Part shown: positions 45,517 to 54,040 of the stretch, one piece after another
Position numbering within the stretch: position 1 is the first letter of the stretch
Layout: every line of letters starts with the position of its first letter
NCBI GenBank assembly: GCA_012729315.1
Contig: JAAYDI010000067.1
Coordinates: forward strand, 1-61,631
Reading direction: 5' to 3'
DNA length: 61,631 bases
Source: Planctomycetaceae bacterium
GTDB lineage: Bacteria > Planctomycetota > Planctomycetia > Pirellulales > Pirellulaceae
The notes under the pieces: generated by a model
Databases searched by the model: none
What the model was told of the DNA's origin: nothing
The model's input: the letters and a program-made list of their open reading frames with translations, nothing else
Translations under genes and position numbers: made by a program

Positions 45517-45543
45517 GCACTTGATACGCACTTGATACGCACT
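45517..45543. repeat. 11-bp tandem repeat
   Basis: gcacttgatac is repeated twice in full and then partly (gcact), directly before the terminator-like hairpin between convergent genes. Confidence 0.6.
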
Positions 45544-45566
45544 CGCCCGGGCAGCGGCCCGGCGAG
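45542..45566. terminator. Hairpin between convergent genes
   Basis: ctcgc-c-cgggc pairs with gcccg-gcgag around a 4-nt loop, a 10-bp stem with one bulged C. It lies between the stops at 45508 (plus) and 45618 (minus). Confidence 0.45.
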
Positions 45567-45617
45567 GTGCCCCGCACGGGCCGATTCGGGCGCCCGGCTG
45601 GAGACCGTGGGCGCCGG

Positions 45618-46976
45618 TCACCGGCTCATGCGCTGCTGCTTCGTGTTCATCCGGTGGGCGATGCAGAAGGCCATTTCCAGTGCCTGTTCGTAGTTCAGGC
45701 GCGGATCGACGTCGCTCAGATAGGCCTGGGCCAGATCCGCCTCCGTCAGCCCGCGTGCCCCGCCCAGACACTCCGTCACGTTGTCGCCGGTGAGTTCGAA
45801 GTGCACGCCCCCCAGGATCGAGCCGGATTGTTCGTGGATTTCGAAGGCCAGGCTCAGCTCGCGCAGGATCTCGTCGAAGCTGCGTGTCTTGAGTCCCGAG
45901 CGGGTGACGACGGTGTTGCCGTGCATCGGGTCGCAGCACCACAGCACCTGATGGCCGTGGCGGCGGACCGCGTCGATCAGCGGGGGCAGGCACCGTTCGA
46001 TCTTCCCGGCGCCGAAACGGTGGATCAGCGTCAACCGTCCCGGCTCGTTGCTCGGGTTGAGCACGCTGATCAACTCAGGCAGTTCCTCGGGAGTCATCGC
46101 CGGCCCCACCTTCACTCCGATCGGGTTGGCAATGCCACGGAAGTATTCGACGTGCGCCCCGTCGATGGCCCGCGTCCGATCACCGATCCAGGGGTAATGC
46201 GTGGAGAGGTTGTACCAGTGCGGGCGGCGCGGCACCTGCCGTGTCTGCGCTTGTTCGTAAGCCAGGTGCAGGCCGTCGTGACTAGTGTAGAAATCCGCGC
46301 GGGTCAGTTCGTCCAGCCGGCGGCCGACAATCGCTTCCAGGAAGTAGACCGACCGGTCGATCGAGCGCACGATCCGGCGATAGTCGTCCGAGCGGCTTGC
46401 GTGGCTGACGAAGTCCAGGTTCCACTGTTCGGGATGGTGGATATCGGCGAATCCGCCGTCGATCAGGCCGCGGATGAAGTTGATCGTCAACGCCGCGCGC
46501 TCGTATCCGCGTAACAGCAGTCGCGGGTCCGGCGTACGATCCTCGGCCGTGAATTTCGGCCGGTTGATGAGGTTGCCGCGATAGCTCAGCAGCGTCACGC
46601 CGTCACGTGTTTCCGTTTCCATCGAGCGGGGTTTGGCGTACTGGCCGGCCACGCGTCCGACACGGACGATCGACTTGTGCGAGCCGTAGATCAGCACCAT
46701 GCTCATCTTCAACAGGATCTTGAGCTTGTTGGCGATGACGGACGAACGGCACTCCTCGAATGTCTCGGCACAGTCGCCGCCCTGCAGCAGGAACCGCTCC
46801 CCCCGCGCCGCCTCGGCCAGCTGGGTCTTGAGCCTTTCGACTTCCCAGCTCGTGACCAGCGGTGGCAGCCGCGACAGCTCGGAGAGCACTTGATCGAAGG
46901 CCGCGCGATCCGGGTACTCAACGGCCTGCGAGATGGGCTTTGTCTGCCAGGAACTGGGGGACCAGTCACTCTGCAT
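45618..46976 (-). CDS. Class II 3-deoxy-7-phosphoheptulonate (DAHP) synthase
   Basis: 452 residues. It joins phosphoenolpyruvate and erythrose 4-phosphate in the first step of the shikimate pathway for aromatic amino acids. Class II signatures are LLQGGDCAETFEEC, RVGRVAGQYAKPRS, the DDYRRIVRSIDR region, IGVKVGPAMTPEEL, and the metal-site segments WCCDPMHGNT and GGVHFELTGDNVTECLGG. Length is that of plant-type and mycobacterial-type enzymes. The start at 46976 is chosen for GGGAGTTCCCACG upstream and because the extra upstream residues are arginine-rich. No aromatic-rich leader peptide or attenuator was found upstream. The gene converges with the Gfo/Idh/MocA tandem. Confidence 0.93.
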   Translation of the reverse strand: MQSDWSPSSWQTKPISQAVEYPDRAAFDQVLSELSRLPPLVTSWEVERLKTQLAEAARGERFLLQGGDCAETFEECRSSVIANKLKILLKMSMVLIYGSHKSIVRVGRVAGQYAKPRSMETETRDGVTLLSYRGNLINRPKFTAEDRTPDPRLLLRGYERAALTINFIRGLIDGGFADIHHPEQWNLDFVSHASRSDDYRRIVRSIDRSVYFLEAIVGRRLDELTRADFYTSHDGLHLAYEQAQTRQVPRRPHWYNLSTHYPWIGDRTRAIDGAHVEYFRGIANPIGVKVGPAMTPEELPELISVLNPSNEPGRLTLIHRFGAGKIERCLPPLIDAVRRHGHQVLWCCDPMHGNTVVTRSGLKTRSFDEILRELSLAFEIHEQSGSILGGVHFELTGDNVTECLGGARGLTEADLAQAYLSDVDPRLNYEQALEMAFCIAHRMNTKQQRMSR

Positions 46977-47350
46977 CGTGGGAACTCCCAGGGCCGGCAC
47001 TGCGGGGAACCGTGGGCTACGTCGCACTCCCCCCCGGGCCCAGCGCCGCTGCCCAGACAACTTCAACCTATACGTCGCTCCACTCTATTATGTTTACGAT
47101 TACCGCACCGAATTAGAATTATGTGCATTATTTCCGCACCGATACTTGATGGACCAGGATTTCGTGCGGTGCGTTCGGGTTACGGCAGCTGGGGGAGCGA
47201 TCCCTTGGGATGACGCGCCCCCGAACTCCTATTACGACTGGGTACTCATCCTGCAGACGACCGGCACGGAGCAATGCCGCCGGGGGCGGTCAGCGCGACG
47301 CGCTCCGCGTGGACGCGCAGCGCCCGCTCGACCGTCATCTGCTCCAGCCC
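46977..47350. other. Intergenic, nothing recognised
   Basis: Between the DAHP synthase start and repeat copy 4. A relatively AT-rich stretch at about 47070-47135 (ttatgtttacgattaccgca and on) is likely to hold the minus-strand promoter, but I cannot place boxes with confidence. Confidence 0.35.
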
Positions 47351-47500
47351 GGGGTAAGCCGCGCCTCGCGGCGCTACCCGTGGGTACGCGTGCCCGTGAA
47401 CATGTCGGTCGAGCCGCGGACGCCGCGCTGAACCGGCGGCCTCCGAGACCGAGATCAAAAACAGCCGCGGCCGGGCTTCCGGGGCCCGGCCGGCGAGTTC
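47351..47500 (-). repeat. Dispersed repeat block B, copy 4 (end-deleted)
   Basis: About 150 nt in the same orientation as copy 1. It retains the ggggtaagccgcgcctcgcg end and the central segment but lacks about 60 nt next to the actccagcg end; only aactc remains, joined directly to gccggccggg. The last bases of the deacetylase-fusion gene, including its stop codon, fall in this junction. The neighbouring 47246-47350 segment shows nothing recognisable. Confidence 0.75.
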
Positions 47501-49313
47501 AGCTTCGTCGCGGTGGAGATTCTCGAGAAGCTGCAGGTGTCGCGGACTTCGACGGAGCCCGGTCGGCCACGCGACCGGCATGCCGCGCCGACCACAAGCC
47601 CCAGAAAAAGTGGCGGGCGTTGATGCCCAGGTTGCGCGTGTTGTAGCCCCCTTCCTGGACCACCAGCGTGGGCAGCCGCAACGCGCCCAGGATCGCGCCG
47701 TTGGTCTCGAAGTCGACCGCGCGCAGGCTCCACGTGCCGGTGGGATCGCCTTTGGCCGTGTCGAGCCCCAGCGCAATCACCAGGAACGTCGGCTGAAAAG
47801 AGGTGATCAGCCGCACCGCCTTCTGCAGCGTCTGCGCGTAGCGGGCGCCATTGACCTTCTCCGGCAGCGGAAAATTCCGGTTGAAGCCGAGCCCGGAACC
47901 GCGCCCCCGCTCGTCCTCGAAGCCGCTGAAATAGGGATACGCGAACCGCGGATGCCCGTGGATCGAGATCGTCAGCACGTCGTCCCGTTCGTAGAAGATC
48001 TCCTGCTGGCCGTTGCCGTGATGGTAATCCACATCCATGATCGCCACCTTGCCGAAGCCGCTCAGATAGTTCGCGGCGATGGCCGTGGAATTCAGGTAGC
48101 AGAAACCGCCAAAACAACTCCGTTCCGCGTGGTGGCCCGGCGGACGCACCAGGGCGTAGGCGAGCGACCGGCCACCCAGAATCGCGTCGGCACCGGTCAA
48201 CGCACAATTCACCGCCCGCTCGGCCGCCGCGTGCGCACGGCGGTTGAGCGGTGTAAAGGTGTCGATACAGTAATACCCGGCCCGGATCGCCAGATCTTGC
48301 GGCGGGCGCGCGGCGTTGCGGATCGGAAACACATACGGATAGACCGACTTCCCGTCCGCCACCTCCCCGCACACCCGCTTGAGATACCTGAGGAAGCTCG
48401 CGTCGTGTACCGCCTGCGAGTGATGGACCGGATAGGACCGGACCGGCACCTGGGTGAACCACTCGGTCCTGCCGATCTCCCGCAGAATCGTGGGGATCCG
48501 TACCGGTGCCTCCACGTACCCGCGCTCCCGCACCTCGTGGATGCCATGCCGGTCGTTGACCACCAGCGCGATGCGGAGATCCTCGGGAACATGCACTGCG
48601 GGCGATGCGGGGAGCTCTCGGCGGCGATAGCGCGGCTCACGCAACTGAATCACCGGGTCCTGGAACGAAGCCACTACCTTGTCAATGTATTCCGGACTGC
48701 ATACCCGGCCATACTGGCGCTCCAGTATCGCGCGTACTATCGCCTGCGCTCGACTGGACGTCGGTGCCACCTTCCGCTCCAGATCGTCGAAGACCAGATA
48801 CGGCGGGTTGTCACTCTCCGGCGTGAGTGGCGTCTCGTAGGCCGTGTTCACGATCGGCCGCGCACCATACCGCTCGTAAAATCGCAGCCGCGCGGCGTTC
48901 TGCTTGAGCATCACCGGGTCGCTGCACAACGCGGGATCGTCCGGCAGACACTCAAAAAACACCCCCACCGCCCGCAACAGCCGCGCCTCCTGCCGGATCC
49001 GCTCGTACAGCGCACCGCCAATCCCCCGATCCAACATGTGCTTGGCCGTCGCCAGATAGTCCAGAAAACAGAAGTTCAACTCCGGATCGTACGCCACCAA
49101 TGCAAATCCCTTGACCAGGGCCCGCGCCCCCTCCGCCACGAACAGCGTCGAGCGAAACCGGTACTTGAACGGGTTCCGCAGTCGCTCCGGTATCTCCAGC
49201 ACGATTCCCTCGCGCAGCTGCGGAAACTGCGCGCGCAGAATCGCCTGCACCTGAGCAATAGCTGACTGATTACGCGGCAGATGGTCATCAAATATCGAGC
49301 GAATCCTAAACAT
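47499..49313 (-). CDS. Fusion of GNAT-type acetyltransferase and histone-deacetylase-type amidohydrolase
   Basis: 604 residues. Residues 1-175 look like a GNAT acetyltransferase: FCFLDYLATAKHMLDRGIGG contains the acetyl-CoA loop (R96-G-I-G-G), and NAARLRFYERYGARPI is the closing helix-strand. Residues of about 240-570 are a class II HDAC/acetylpolyamine amidohydrolase: RPPGHHAER, DVDYHHGNG with zinc ligands Asp429 and His431, GLDTAKGDP with Asp518, and QEGGYNTRN with Tyr557. All active-site residues appear present. One chain could thus both add and remove acetyl groups on amines or lysines. Start 49313 is the first position with homologous sequence; no ribosome-binding site is obvious. The C-terminal 25 or so residues are low-complexity and end in repeat copy 4. 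Confidence 0.8.
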   Translation of the reverse strand: MFRIRSIFDDHLPRNQSAIAQVQAILRAQFPQLREGIVLEIPERLRNPFKYRFRSTLFVAEGARALVKGFALVAYDPELNFCFLDYLATAKHMLDRGIGGALYERIRQEARLLRAVGVFFECLPDDPALCSDPVMLKQNAARLRFYERYGARPIVNTAYETPLTPESDNPPYLVFDDLERKVAPTSSRAQAIVRAILERQYGRVCSPEYIDKVVASFQDPVIQLREPRYRRRELPASPAVHVPEDLRIALVVNDRHGIHEVRERGYVEAPVRIPTILREIGRTEWFTQVPVRSYPVHHSQAVHDASFLRYLKRVCGEVADGKSVYPYVFPIRNAARPPQDLAIRAGYYCIDTFTPLNRRAHAAAERAVNCALTGADAILGGRSLAYALVRPPGHHAERSCFGGFCYLNSTAIAANYLSGFGKVAIMDVDYHHGNGQQEIFYERDDVLTISIHGHPRFAYPYFSGFEDERGRGSGLGFNRNFPLPEKVNGARYAQTLQKAVRLITSFQPTFLVIALGLDTAKGDPTGTWSLRAVDFETNGAILGALRLPTLVVQEGGYNTRNLGINARHFFWGLWSARHAGRVADRAPSKSATPAASRESPPRRS

Positions 49314-49694
49314 GAACGTGTGTCCGTATGACGAGTGAGTGAATAGACAGGTAGAGAATAGAGAGTAGAGAGGAGAGCATGAAGAGGAGATCAACGGGTC
49401 CAAGCAGTGCTTAATGGCCCGCAAGCCCCCATTTCGGGCGTCCAGGCGCCGGCAGAATTATCGCATCTGCTTGACGCACCTCCCTCGAACGTCGTTCGCA
49501 TGCTGCGGGAACTCCCCTGCAAACCGCTTGCCGTTCCGGCGTTCCGCGCCGCACGTAGAACATCCTCCGCAGCGCGGCAATCGTGTGGCCGAGCGGCCGC
49601 GGGTGCAGACGCGCGTCTTGCAACGCTCGACATGCTCCGCCAGAATGGCTCTCTGTCCGCGGACTGGGACTGGGATTCCCCGGGGGAGGTTGGC
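49314..49694. other. Divergent intergenic region with purine-rich tract
   Basis: 381 nt between the fusion gene and the SDR gene. At about 49348-49392 a run of A and G with occasional T (gagaatagagagtagagagg) resembles the tract at 48-75. No gene is supported. The SDR ribosome-binding site (gggggagg) lies at the end. Confidence 0.4.
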
Positions 49695-50534
49695 ATGCGG
49701 TCAGATCAGCAATCCTTGCAGCACACAGGTCAGGCATCCATGCACGCATCGACGGAAGACAGCGCACGTCCGATCGCTCTTGTCACCGGAGCCTCGTCGG
49801 GACTGGGGGAGGCGTTCGTGCGGGCGTTGGCGCAGAGAGGGTACGACCTGATCCTCGTGGCTCGCCGCGCGGAGCGACTCGCGGCGCTCGCCACCCAGGT
49901 CGGAGCAGCGGGGGTGGCCGCCGAGGTGTTGCCGGCCGACCTGACCAACGACGCGGATCTGGCGCGGGTGGCGGACCGCATCCGCACCTGCCCACGGCTG
50001 GCACTGCTCGTGAACAATGCCGGGTTCGGGGTCGACGCGCTGTACTACCAATCGGAGTTTGCCGGGCAGAGCGCCATGGCCCGGCTGCACGTGCTGGCCC
50101 CGATGCACTTGACCCACGCCGCGCTGCCGGGGATGGTAGCGCGCGGGCACGGGGCCGTCATCAATGTCTCCTCCGTAGCAGCCTATCTCTGCGGCGCCGC
50201 CAGCGTAATGTACTGCTCGACCAAGGCGTTTCTCAACAGCTTCACCATCAGCCTGGCGGCTGAACTGGCGGGCACCGGGGTGCGCGTCCAGGCGCTGTGC
50301 CCGGGTTTCACGCATACCGAGTTCCATGATGCGGCGGGCATGGACCGGAAGCTGATCCCGAAAATCCTCTGGCTGCGCGCCGACTACGTGATCGACCAGT
50401 CGCTGCGCGACCTCGAACGCGGACGGGTGATCAGCATCCCGTCGATGCGGTACAAACTGATCGTCCGGGTGCTGCGCATGACGCCCCAGTGGCTGATCAG
50501 CCGGGTGAGTCGAAAGAAGTTTGCCGCGCGGTGA
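49695..50534 (+). CDS. Short-chain dehydrogenase/reductase
   Basis: 279 residues from an ATG with GGGGGAGGTTGGC upstream; the frame is open to 49407 without coding character. The classical SDR pattern is complete: the cofactor loop TGASSGLGE, LVNNAGFG, the serine in VINVSSVAAY, and the Y-x-x-x-K pair in MYCSTKAF. The C-terminal PGFTHTEFH and RKLIPKILWLRADYVIDQSL region is typical of the DltE/short-chain group acting on lipid or ketone substrates. It precedes the dehydratase-aldolase cluster by 165 nt on the same strand, so it may or may not belong to it. Confidence 0.85.
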   Translation: MRSDQQSLQHTGQASMHASTEDSARPIALVTGASSGLGEAFVRALAQRGYDLILVARRAERLAALATQVGAAGVAAEVLPADLTNDADLARVADRIRTCPRLALLVNNAGFGVDALYYQSEFAGQSAMARLHVLAPMHLTHAALPGMVARGHGAVINVSSVAAYLCGAASVMYCSTKAFLNSFTISLAAELAGTGVRVQALCPGFTHTEFHDAAGMDRKLIPKILWLRADYVIDQSLRDLERGRVISIPSMRYKLIVRVLRMTPQWLISRVSRKKFAAR

Positions 50535-50600
50535 TGGCCGCGTCCGGGCAGGCGGGTGAGCAGTACGACATCGCCCCCGGTCGTGCTAGACTGGTGGCGG

Positions 50601-50635
50601 GCGGACAGGGTTGGCGGACAGGGTTGGCGGACGGG
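50601..50635. repeat. 13-bp tandem repeat before the dehydratase gene
   Basis: gcggacagggttg starts at 50601 and 50614, and a third partial copy at 50627. It lies 65-100 nt before the dehydratase ATG, in its probable promoter or leader region. Confidence 0.6.
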
Positions 50636-50699
50636 GCCGCGGCACGTGCCCCGCAGCGAGTACCGCAGTGGCAGACAGTGTGGAAAGGACGTCATCGAT

Positions 50700-52391
50700 A
50701 TGGACGAAACACCGGCGAGGCTGCGCAGCCAGCGCATCCTGCAGCGGCCCGAGGGGTCGATTCAGCGCACCATTTTCAAATCGATGGGTTACAGCGATCA
50801 CGACCTGGAGCGGCCGCTGATCGGGATTGCCAACTCCTGGAACCGCGTAGTGCCGGGGCACTACAACCTGCAGCTGGTGGCAGACTACGTGAAACAAGGG
50901 GTGCTGCAGGCGGGAGGCACTCCGGTCGAGTTCGGGGTGATTGCCGCCTGTGACGGCGTGGGTCAGGGCAATGCCGGCATGCATTACATCTTGCCCACGC
51001 GCGAGCTGATCGCCAACGACGTGGAGCTGATGGTGCAGGCCCATCAGCTGGATGCCGTGGTGCTGCTCGGTTCGTGCGACAAGATCGTGCCGGGCCTGCT
51101 GATGGCGGCGGCCCGGCTCGATGTGCCGGCGATCGTCGTCGTGGGCGGGCCGATGGAGGGTGGATGCCATTTCGACGGCCGCCCCTCCGATCTCACATCG
51201 ATCACCGAAGCCCTGGGCATGCTCAAGGCCGGCAACCTGGACCCGGCGGTCTATCGCGACCTGGAAGACCAAGTCGCGCCCACCTGCGGGTCGTGCTCGT
51301 TCCTGGGGACTGCCAACACGATGTGTTGTGTGGCCGAGGCGTTGGGCATGTGCCTGCCGGGTTCCGCGACGATTCCGGCCACGCACGCGGCCCGTTTGCG
51401 CAGCGCCCAGGCTGCAGGCCGGCAGATCGTGGAGCTGGTGCATCGCGGCATCTCCGCGCGGCAGATCATCAATCGGCGGGGGATCGAGAACGCCTTCCGC
51501 CTGGGCACGGCCATCGGCGGCTCGACCAACCTGGCGCTGCATATCCCGGCCATCGCCTACGAAGCCGACTGTACTGACGTGACTCTGGACGTGCTGGAAG
51601 CGCTGTCGCGCAGCACGCCGTACGTCGCCAGGATGAATCCGGCCGCGTCGTACAACGTGCCCGACTTCCATGCGGCGGGCGGCGTGCCGGCCGTCATGAA
51701 GGAGATCCTGCCGCTGCTGCACGCCGACGCGCTGACCGTTACGGGGCGCACGGTGGCCGAGAATGTGAGCGGTGCCGCGGTCCCCGACATGCGAATCATC
51801 CGCTCGCGGACCGATCCGTGGAGCGCGCAGGGTGGCCTGGCCGTGCTGCGGGGCAACCTGGCGCCGCGAACAGCCGTCACGAAGCCGGCCGCCATCGATC
51901 CGCGACAGCAGGTGTTCACCGGCCGCGCGCGATGCTTTGACAGCGAGGAGGCGGCCAACCAGGCGATCCTGGCGGGGCAGGTGCAGCGTGGTGAAGTGGT
52001 CGTGATCCGCTACGAGGGCCCCAAGGGGGGCCCCGGCATGCGGGAGATGTACACCTCCATGAAGCTGCTCTACGGGCGTGGCCTGGCGCTGGAGACGGCC
52101 GTCGTGACCGACGGGCGGTTCTCGGGCACCAACCGCGGCTGCTTCGTCGGCCACATCTCGCCCGAAGCGGCCGAAGGGGGGCCGCTGGCCGCGGTGCGCG
52201 ACGGCGACACGATCACGATCGACATCCCCCAGCGCCAGTTGCAGCTGCAGGTCGAGGACCAGGAGATCCAGCAGCGTCTGGCCCAGTGGCAGCGCCCGCC
52301 GCTGCGATTCACCCGCGGATATCTGGCTCTCTACGCGCGGCTCGCCGAGTCCGCCGACCAGGGCGCCATCATCCGCCACCGGTCCACGTGA
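50700..52391 (+). CDS. IlvD/Edd family dehydratase (dihydroxy-acid or sugar-acid dehydratase)
   Basis: 563 residues. The family removes water from a 2,3-dihydroxy acid to give a 2-oxo acid, using an iron-sulfur cluster. Candidate ligands are Cys126 in GSCDK and Cys196/Cys199 in PTCGSCSFLG. The position 73 residues before Cys126 is Gly53 (VVPGHYNL), not cysteine; this matches the oxygen-sensitive [4Fe-4S] type rather than the [2Fe-2S] type, though Cys84 in AACDGVGQG is an unusual nearby cysteine. GGPMEGG, PTRELIANDVELM and TDGRFSGTNRG are also conserved. It could be ilvD for the branched-chain pathway started by ilvBN, but its place upstream of an aldehyde dehydrogenase and aldolase suggests a sugar-acid substrate. 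AAAGGA precedes the ATG. Confidence 0.8.
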   Translation: MDETPARLRSQRILQRPEGSIQRTIFKSMGYSDHDLERPLIGIANSWNRVVPGHYNLQLVADYVKQGVLQAGGTPVEFGVIAACDGVGQGNAGMHYILPTRELIANDVELMVQAHQLDAVVLLGSCDKIVPGLLMAAARLDVPAIVVVGGPMEGGCHFDGRPSDLTSITEALGMLKAGNLDPAVYRDLEDQVAPTCGSCSFLGTANTMCCVAEALGMCLPGSATIPATHAARLRSAQAAGRQIVELVHRGISARQIINRRGIENAFRLGTAIGGSTNLALHIPAIAYEADCTDVTLDVLEALSRSTPYVARMNPAASYNVPDFHAAGGVPAVMKEILPLLHADALTVTGRTVAENVSGAAVPDMRIIRSRTDPWSAQGGLAVLRGNLAPRTAVTKPAAIDPRQQVFTGRARCFDSEEAANQAILAGQVQRGEVVVIRYEGPKGGPGMREMYTSMKLLYGRGLALETAVVTDGRFSGTNRGCFVGHISPEAAEGGPLAAVRDGDTITIDIPQRQLQLQVEDQEIQQRLAQWQRPPLRFTRGYLALYARLAESADQGAIIRHRST

Positions 52392-52579
52392 CCGGCACAG
52401 GCGCGCCGCGTGTGCGGTCACCCGGTGTTCATTGCCCAGCATGCATCTCGGCCTTGACTCCCCGCCCTCGGCGGTAACGCCCTGCCGAATCGAGTCCGCT
52501 GTGCGGCAAATTGGACGGCGGTGCTCTTTGTCGTAGAATGTGCGTTTGCCTGACTGCAGACGACAATGGGAGCGACAAC

Positions 52580-54040
52580 ATGAATCAGCTGTATATCGAC
52601 GGAGCCTGGACCGACGGCAGCGGCGGTCGGACCTGGACGGTGACGAATCCGGCGACCGGCGCACCGCTGGCGGACGTCGCGGTGGCGGCGGCCGAGGATG
52701 TGGATCGGGCGGTGGGTGCGGCGCGGCGGGCGTTCGATGACGGCCCGTGGCCGCGTCTGGATCCGCTGGAACGCGGCCGCCTGCTGCGGCGTCTGGCGGA
52801 TCGCATCCGCGCTGAGCTCGACGAGCTCGCGATGACCGACACGCGCAACATCGGCAAACCGATCCGTGACACGCGCGGCTTCGACGTGCCTTGTGCGGCG
52901 GATCTGTTCGAGAGCTATGCCGGACTGGCCGACAAGATTGCCGGGAGCTGCTACGGCACGCTGCCGGACAACGTCACGATGCAGTTTCGCGAACCGATGG
53001 GGGTCATTGCGGCCATCGTGCCGTGGAACTTCCCGCTGACGAACGCGGCCATCAAGCTTGCGCCGATCCTGGCGTGCGGCAACACGGTTGTCCTCAAGCC
53101 GTCGGAGGTCGCGCCGCTCTCGGCGCTGATGCTGGCCCGGCTGACCGATGAAGTTGGCTTCCCGCCGGGCGTCGTGAACGTGATCCACGGGGCGGGGGCT
53201 GAGACCGGGGCGGCGCTGGTGCGTCATCCGGGGGTGGATAAGATCACGTTCACAGGGCGGCATCAGACCGGTGTGGAGATGCTGGAGGCGGCCAAGATCG
53301 GCATGAAGGGGGTGATGCTGGAGCTGGGCGGGAAGTCGCCGAGCATCGTGTTTCCCGATGCGCCGCTCGACCACGTCGTCAACGGCGTGATCACGGGGAT
53401 CTTCTTCCATCTGGGTCAGGTCTGCGTGGCGGCCTCGCGGCTGCTGGTCCAGCGCGACCAGCATGACGAACTGCTGCAGCGGATCGTGGCCAAAGCCCAG
53501 ACGCTGCGGCAGGGGGATCCGACCGATCCGCAGAATCATCTCGGCTGTCTGGCCACGCCGCTGCACTGTGCGCATGTGCGGCGGTGTGTGGAGCAGGCGC
53601 AGCAGGAGGGAGCGCGGTGCGTGCTGTCGGGCCCGGTGAGCGACGACCCGCAGAACTGTTTCTATCCGCCGACGATCTTCGACGGCGTGACGCCGGACAT
53701 GACGATCGCGCGTCAGGAGGTGTTCGGGCCGGTGCTGAGCGTGCTGACTTTCCGCGACACAGACGACGCTGTCCGCCTGGCCAACGACTGCGAGTTCGGG
53801 CTGATGGCGAACATCTGGACTGCCGACGGTGGCCGCGCGCTGCATGTCGCGCGCCAGCTGCGTGCCGGGCGGATCGCCGTCAACGGTGGCGGCGCCTTGC
53901 GTCCGAACGTCCCGGTGTTTGGCTACAAGCTGAGCGGCATCGGGGCGGAGTTGGGGTTCGCGGAGACCGTGCACGAATACACCAACTCGAAGTCCATCCT
54001 GTACTCGCTGGCGACGGAGAAGACATCATGGCCGGAGTAG
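52580..54040 (+). CDS. NAD(P)-dependent aldehyde dehydrogenase
   Basis: 486 residues, the normal length of the superfamily. The catalytic Cys282 is in GQVCVAASR, the general base Glu248 in LELGGKSP and Asn150 in PWNFP, so the enzyme should be active. One oddity is FTGRHQTG where most relatives have FTGST. EVFGPVL and the C-terminal dimerisation strands are present. It oxidises an aldehyde to the acid in the cytoplasm. In this cluster the natural aldehyde could be the product of the HpcH/HpaI-type aldolase encoded downstream (inference). Its last 13 nt overlap the start of the next gene, so the two are translationally coupled. Confidence 0.9.
   Translation: MNQLYIDGAWTDGSGGRTWTVTNPATGAPLADVAVAAAEDVDRAVGAARRAFDDGPWPRLDPLERGRLLRRLADRIRAELDELAMTDTRNIGKPIRDTRGFDVPCAADLFESYAGLADKIAGSCYGTLPDNVTMQFREPMGVIAAIVPWNFPLTNAAIKLAPILACGNTVVLKPSEVAPLSALMLARLTDEVGFPPGVVNVIHGAGAETGAALVRHPGVDKITFTGRHQTGVEMLEAAKIGMKGVMLELGGKSPSIVFPDAPLDHVVNGVITGIFFHLGQVCVAASRLLVQRDQHDELLQRIVAKAQTLRQGDPTDPQNHLGCLATPLHCAHVRRCVEQAQQEGARCVLSGPVSDDPQNCFYPPTIFDGVTPDMTIARQEVFGPVLSVLTFRDTDDAVRLANDCEFGLMANIWTADGGRALHVARQLRAGRIAVNGGGALRPNVPVFGYKLSGIGAELGFAETVHEYTNSKSILYSLATEKTSWPE

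Noticed and set aside
46977-47350. An aromatic amino-acid leader peptide or attenuator before DAHP synthase
   Set aside because: I looked for Trp, Phe or Tyr codon runs and a terminator hairpin on the minus strand and found none.
169-47500. Block B as an insertion sequence
   Set aside because: No transposase, no clear terminal inverted repeats and no target duplications visible; at most a non-autonomous element.
50586-52664. A 692-codon open frame on the minus strand
   Set aside because: Antisense to the IlvD/Edd dehydratase with biased His/Arg/Gln composition; the plus-strand gene has clear family motifs.
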